Source of the DNA: Lotus japonicus
Lineage: Eukaryota; Streptophyta; Magnoliopsida; Fabales; Fabaceae
Assembly: GCF_012489685.1 (NCBI RefSeq)
Contig: NC_080042.1
Coordinates: 47,358,066-47,422,065 of the forward strand
Direction of reading: 5' to 3'
Length of the DNA: 64,000 nucleotides
This document shows positions 60,803 through 64,000 of this stretch, piece by piece (the first letter of the stretch is position 1; each line of letters starts with the position of its first letter). A model generated the notes under the pieces. It had not been told where the DNA came from. It saw only the letters and a program-made list of their open reading frames with translations, and did no database searches. Made by a program: the position numbers and the translations under genes.

Positions 60803-63800
60803 CTACAGCTCAAGGTAGGGGGCTTCTAAGACTATTAGCCCCGAAACCCCACCAGCAGTTTTAACCAAGAAGTTTGCCACTCTATTGCAGTCCCTATGGA
60901 TGCCACGCACTAAGACCTTCCACTGCCATCTGAGCATTCCTTGGTTTTGAAAAAGTTCAGGCACAAACCTTCCCAAATCTACGTCATTCACCGCCTTGAC
61001 CAAATCTAAGTTATCGACCTCACAATCCAGCCGACGCACCCCCTTGCCCCAAGCCACCGCGAGACCATCACGCTGAGCCATAGCCTATGCCACAAACGCA
61101 CTCCTGCCCTGCTCTGAGTTTTGGAAGCCAAACATCCACTGGCCCTTTGCATCCCGACACACACCACTAGCTCCCAGAAACTAGTTCTCCGGCCTGAAGC
61201 TTCCATTTGTGTTAAGCTTGGCGCACCCCTGAGGGGGAGGCAACCACCTCGAAATCATCCAATCATCCAAGTTTCCACTAAGGTTCCCCTGTAGTACCCG
61301 ATGAAACTCATCAATTTCGTGACAAGTTTTCCTCCAAGCTTCCCCCACCATCCACGACAAAGTTCCAAAAACCATATTATTCCTCCACTTCCAAACCCCC
61401 TAGAGAGCACCCAAGAATTTTGTACCCTGCGAACCACACGAGAGACCATGAACCCAAGTCCAAAGATCATCTTGGCGAAAATTCCTCCAAGATATGGCTC
61501 CCAACCGGGACCAAATCTCCCTAGAATGGGGACAGTCCCTGAGACAATTCATGGTGTCCTCCACTAGCGACGAACACCAAGAACACGCCGGAGAAACCGC
61601 CATCCCACACCTACTTCTGTTTGCATTTGTTTGGAGACCACCTTGCAGCATAATCCAAACAAACACTCTGACCTTCTCAGGAACTCTCAACCTCCACACC
61701 CATCTCCAGCTACGAGAAGTTGATCTCTCACCCCTATCCTGAGAGTTTAACTAATTAAAGGCCTCATTCACCGTGTATTTTCCCGTGTTACTGGCTTCCT
61801 ACCCCCAACCATCTTCACGCGTGTCCACCAATTTGGGCTCAATCCCGAGCAGGCTCTCCTTTGCATCATCTGGAAGCATAGTATAAAGCTGGTCCAGACA
61901 ACAAGTTCTTCCACGAATCAGGTTCCGAAGCTTCACATTAGTATCTGCAATGTTCACGAATGGAACCCGCGTAACTAGCTTTCCCTCACCACTCCAATCC
62001 ACATACCAAAGAGAGGAGTTTCCATTCCCCAGCCGAAATCGAAACCCATCACAGAGGCAATCCCTAGCCTTCAAAATCCCTCTCCACGCTGGGGACGCTG
62101 AGGTGGTTGCCCGTGCCTACAGAATATAAGTGCCCGCAAGGTACTTTTGAGACATCACCCTTACCCAAAGTTTTCCAGGCTAGTCTATCATATTCCAAAC
62201 CGATTTACCAAGGAGCGATGTATTCACTAACCGCATGTCCCGAACCCCCAGTCCCCCATATTTCTTCTCCTTTGTAACAGTTTTTCAATTAACCAAATTC
62301 CACCCTTTACTCCCAGCTCGACCAGCCCACAAGAACCTCCTGATAGTTTGATTCAGCCTCTCCAAGAGACCCATTGGCATCCAGAAGACCTACATCAGAT
62401 AGGTTGGTATTGAGGCCATAACTGACCGTGCCAAACAAAGCCTCCCCGCCATGTTCAGCATACTCGCTTTCCAGGTTGACAAGCGCTTTTGGATATTATC
62501 AAGAATAAAGTTGAAATCATTGCTTTTCAGGCTCCTACCCTTGAGAGGAATCCCTAGGTACTTGCCTAAGTCTCTCACAAAGGGAATTGGAGCAATGCTT
62601 TGAATCTGGTCTCTAACCTCAAGTCGCACCCCTTTAGAAGTAATAGCCTTAGATTTTGCAATGTTAATTTTCAATCCCGAGCTCTCACAGAAGCTCCTCG
62701 ACACATCCGCCACCAACTCAACCTGGGTTATCTTAGCTTTGCAAAACAACATAACGACATCCGCAAAGAAGAGATGCGAGATTGGGGGACCCCCATGAGC
62801 AACTTGAATCGGGTTCCAAGCTCCACTATCAAACAACTGATGGATCCGGATAGAAAGCCTCTCCATAACTAGCACAAACAAATAGGGGGAAATTGAGTCC
62901 CCTTTCCTCAAACCACGCCCAAGCTTAAAGGTAGGAAGACGATCTACGTTCCAAAGGATACATATCTGAGAAGAGCTCACACAACACATGATCAACTCCA
63001 CTATCTTCTCTGGAAACCCAAAGAGCACAAGGGTCTCCTCGAAAAAACTCCAAGAGACACTATCGTGTGCTTTTTCCAAGTCAATTTTGAAGGTCAGGCT
63101 CCCCACCCTTGAGCTAGATTTACTCATATAGTGCACAACCTCCTGGGCTACAAAAGCATTATCCATAGTTCCACGCCATGGTAAGAAACTATTTTGCATC
63201 GGCCCAATAATATTATTAAGGAAAGGTCTAATCCTTCCCACCAGGACCTTCGTGATAAGCTTGTAAGTGACATTGCATAAGCTTATTGGGCGAAACTCAC
63301 GAACGGTAGAAGGGTTGCCAATCTTTGGAATAAGCACCACCAATGTCTCCAAAATTTCTCCATTCACTGTACCCGTGAGAAAGGCTTCATTAACTAACTT
63401 TTGAAGATCATCCCCGGCATCACTGTTGAACGTTATGAACTCCTCGCGAACCCTATCTAACTTTCTGTTGATATTTTCCTCTTGGTTCCTCCAAGCATTA
63501 GTGACAACCGCCGCGTAACCAGGATGCTCCACCCACGCTGCCACAAAGCGGAAAGGACGGTGGGACCACCTCTCCTGCCACGATCCACAATGAACCAAAA
63601 GAGGGGAATGATCGGAATGAATTCTACTCAGGTTTTCCACATAAGCTTCCGGAAAAGCTAACCGCCAATCCACATCGCCTAGGGCACGATCAAAGTCTTT
63701 TGGATAAGGTGAGCATGTTTCCTTTTTTTAACCAGGTAAATGGACCACCCACCATTCCCAGGTCAACTAGTCGACAAGAATCTAGCACCGATGCAAATTG

Positions 63801-64000
63801 GTCTGCTCTTGCCATCACAAACTCCCCACCTCTCACCTCTAATGGGTACAAGATTTCATTAAAGTCCCCCACCAAAAGCCAAGGTTGAATAATGTTGTTC
63901 CTCAGGTCCAGGAGATGCTGCCACAAGACTTCTCTCCCCGTAGGATATGGAGACCCATATACTGCGCTGCAAGCCCAGGACGCATTGTCCCTCCACAGCT
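60803..64000 (-). pseudogene. Degenerate L1-type LINE ORF2, runs off the right edge
   Basis: Read from 64000 downward. An endonuclease end (PWLLVGDFNEIL, LVDLGMVGGPFTW) shifts frame near 63690 to DWRLAFPEAYVENLSRIHSD + HSPLLV. RT runs 63500-62390: ETLVVLIPKIGNP, EFRPISLCNVTYKL, LTFKIDLEKAHDSVSW, GLRKGDSISPYLFVLV, KYLGIPLKGR. Next are a zf-RVT part (61699-61400, VFVWIMLQGGLQTN, SPACSWCSSLVEDTMNCLRD + CPHS) and an RNase H (61230-60803, AKLNTNGSFRPEN, IHRDCNRVANFLVK). The catalytic motif reads FFADVVMLF instead of FADD, and about 200 residues between endonuclease and RT are missing. No poly(A) tail was seen at the 3' end. Dead copy; the 5' part lies outside the window. Confidence 0.88.

Overview
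The window is nuclear DNA of a flowering plant, most likely a eudicot and probably a legume. Supporting signs are GT-AG introns, AT-rich intergenic DNA, plant-only gene families (ASR, RTM2-like, BYPASS1/ROH1-like, plant mobile domain, FAR1) and a dense load of plant retroelements: L1-type LINEs, Ty1/copia, Ty3/gypsy of the Tat type, a SIRE-like LTR, a Helitron and MULE-type MITEs. The legume assignment is an inference from repeat style. No bacterial or organellar features are present.

Host genes. Four look intact. (1) 1548-2424 (+): a two-exon gene for a 74-residue hydrophilic protein of unknown family. (2) 36086-36921 (+): a two-exon ASR (ABA/water-deficit stress) gene. These two share promoter, 5' UTR, intron phase and 3' UTR but not coding sequence. 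(3) 44778-50992 (+): a two-exon RTM2-like gene, with an alpha-crystallin/HSP20 domain, about 1750 charged residues and a C-terminal membrane anchor (1922 residues). (4) 55562-56722 (-): an intronless BYPASS1/ROH1-like (DUF793) gene.

The 25 kb between 8457 and 33826 is a nest of transposons that can be unpacked by target-site duplications (TSDs). A 0.9 kb 5'-truncated LINE (TSD GTAGGTGGCA) was hit by a 14.6 kb copia element (8938-23518, TSD ATTGC) and by a 9.85 kb Tat-type gypsy element (23792-33644, TSD GTGTG). The gypsy element in turn holds a SIRE-like solo LTR. The copia element is inflated by gene-like cargo between its gag and pol remnants: a FAR1-OTU pseudogene, a 5S rRNA-like segment, a dsRNA-binding-like fragment, a multi-exon plant-mobile-domain gene, another copia fragment, and an FCP1-type phosphatase pseudogene ending in two CCCH zinc fingers.

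Outside the nest: a LINE 3' tail (337-620), a 155-bp direct duplication (2730-3400), a degenerate gypsy-type LTR (about 5720-8265), a MULE-type foldback MITE with 9-bp TSD (37409-38397), a Helitron (39262-40609, minus orientation), a 3.5 kb LINE with 14-bp TSD (40682-44204), a SINE beside it (44248-44410), and a degenerate L1 LINE running off the right edge on the minus strand (60803-64000).

The host genes appear to be independent transcription units. The retroelement genes are almost all broken. In the gypsy element the breaks look like glutamine-to-stop changes, as expected from cytosine deamination of methylated DNA.
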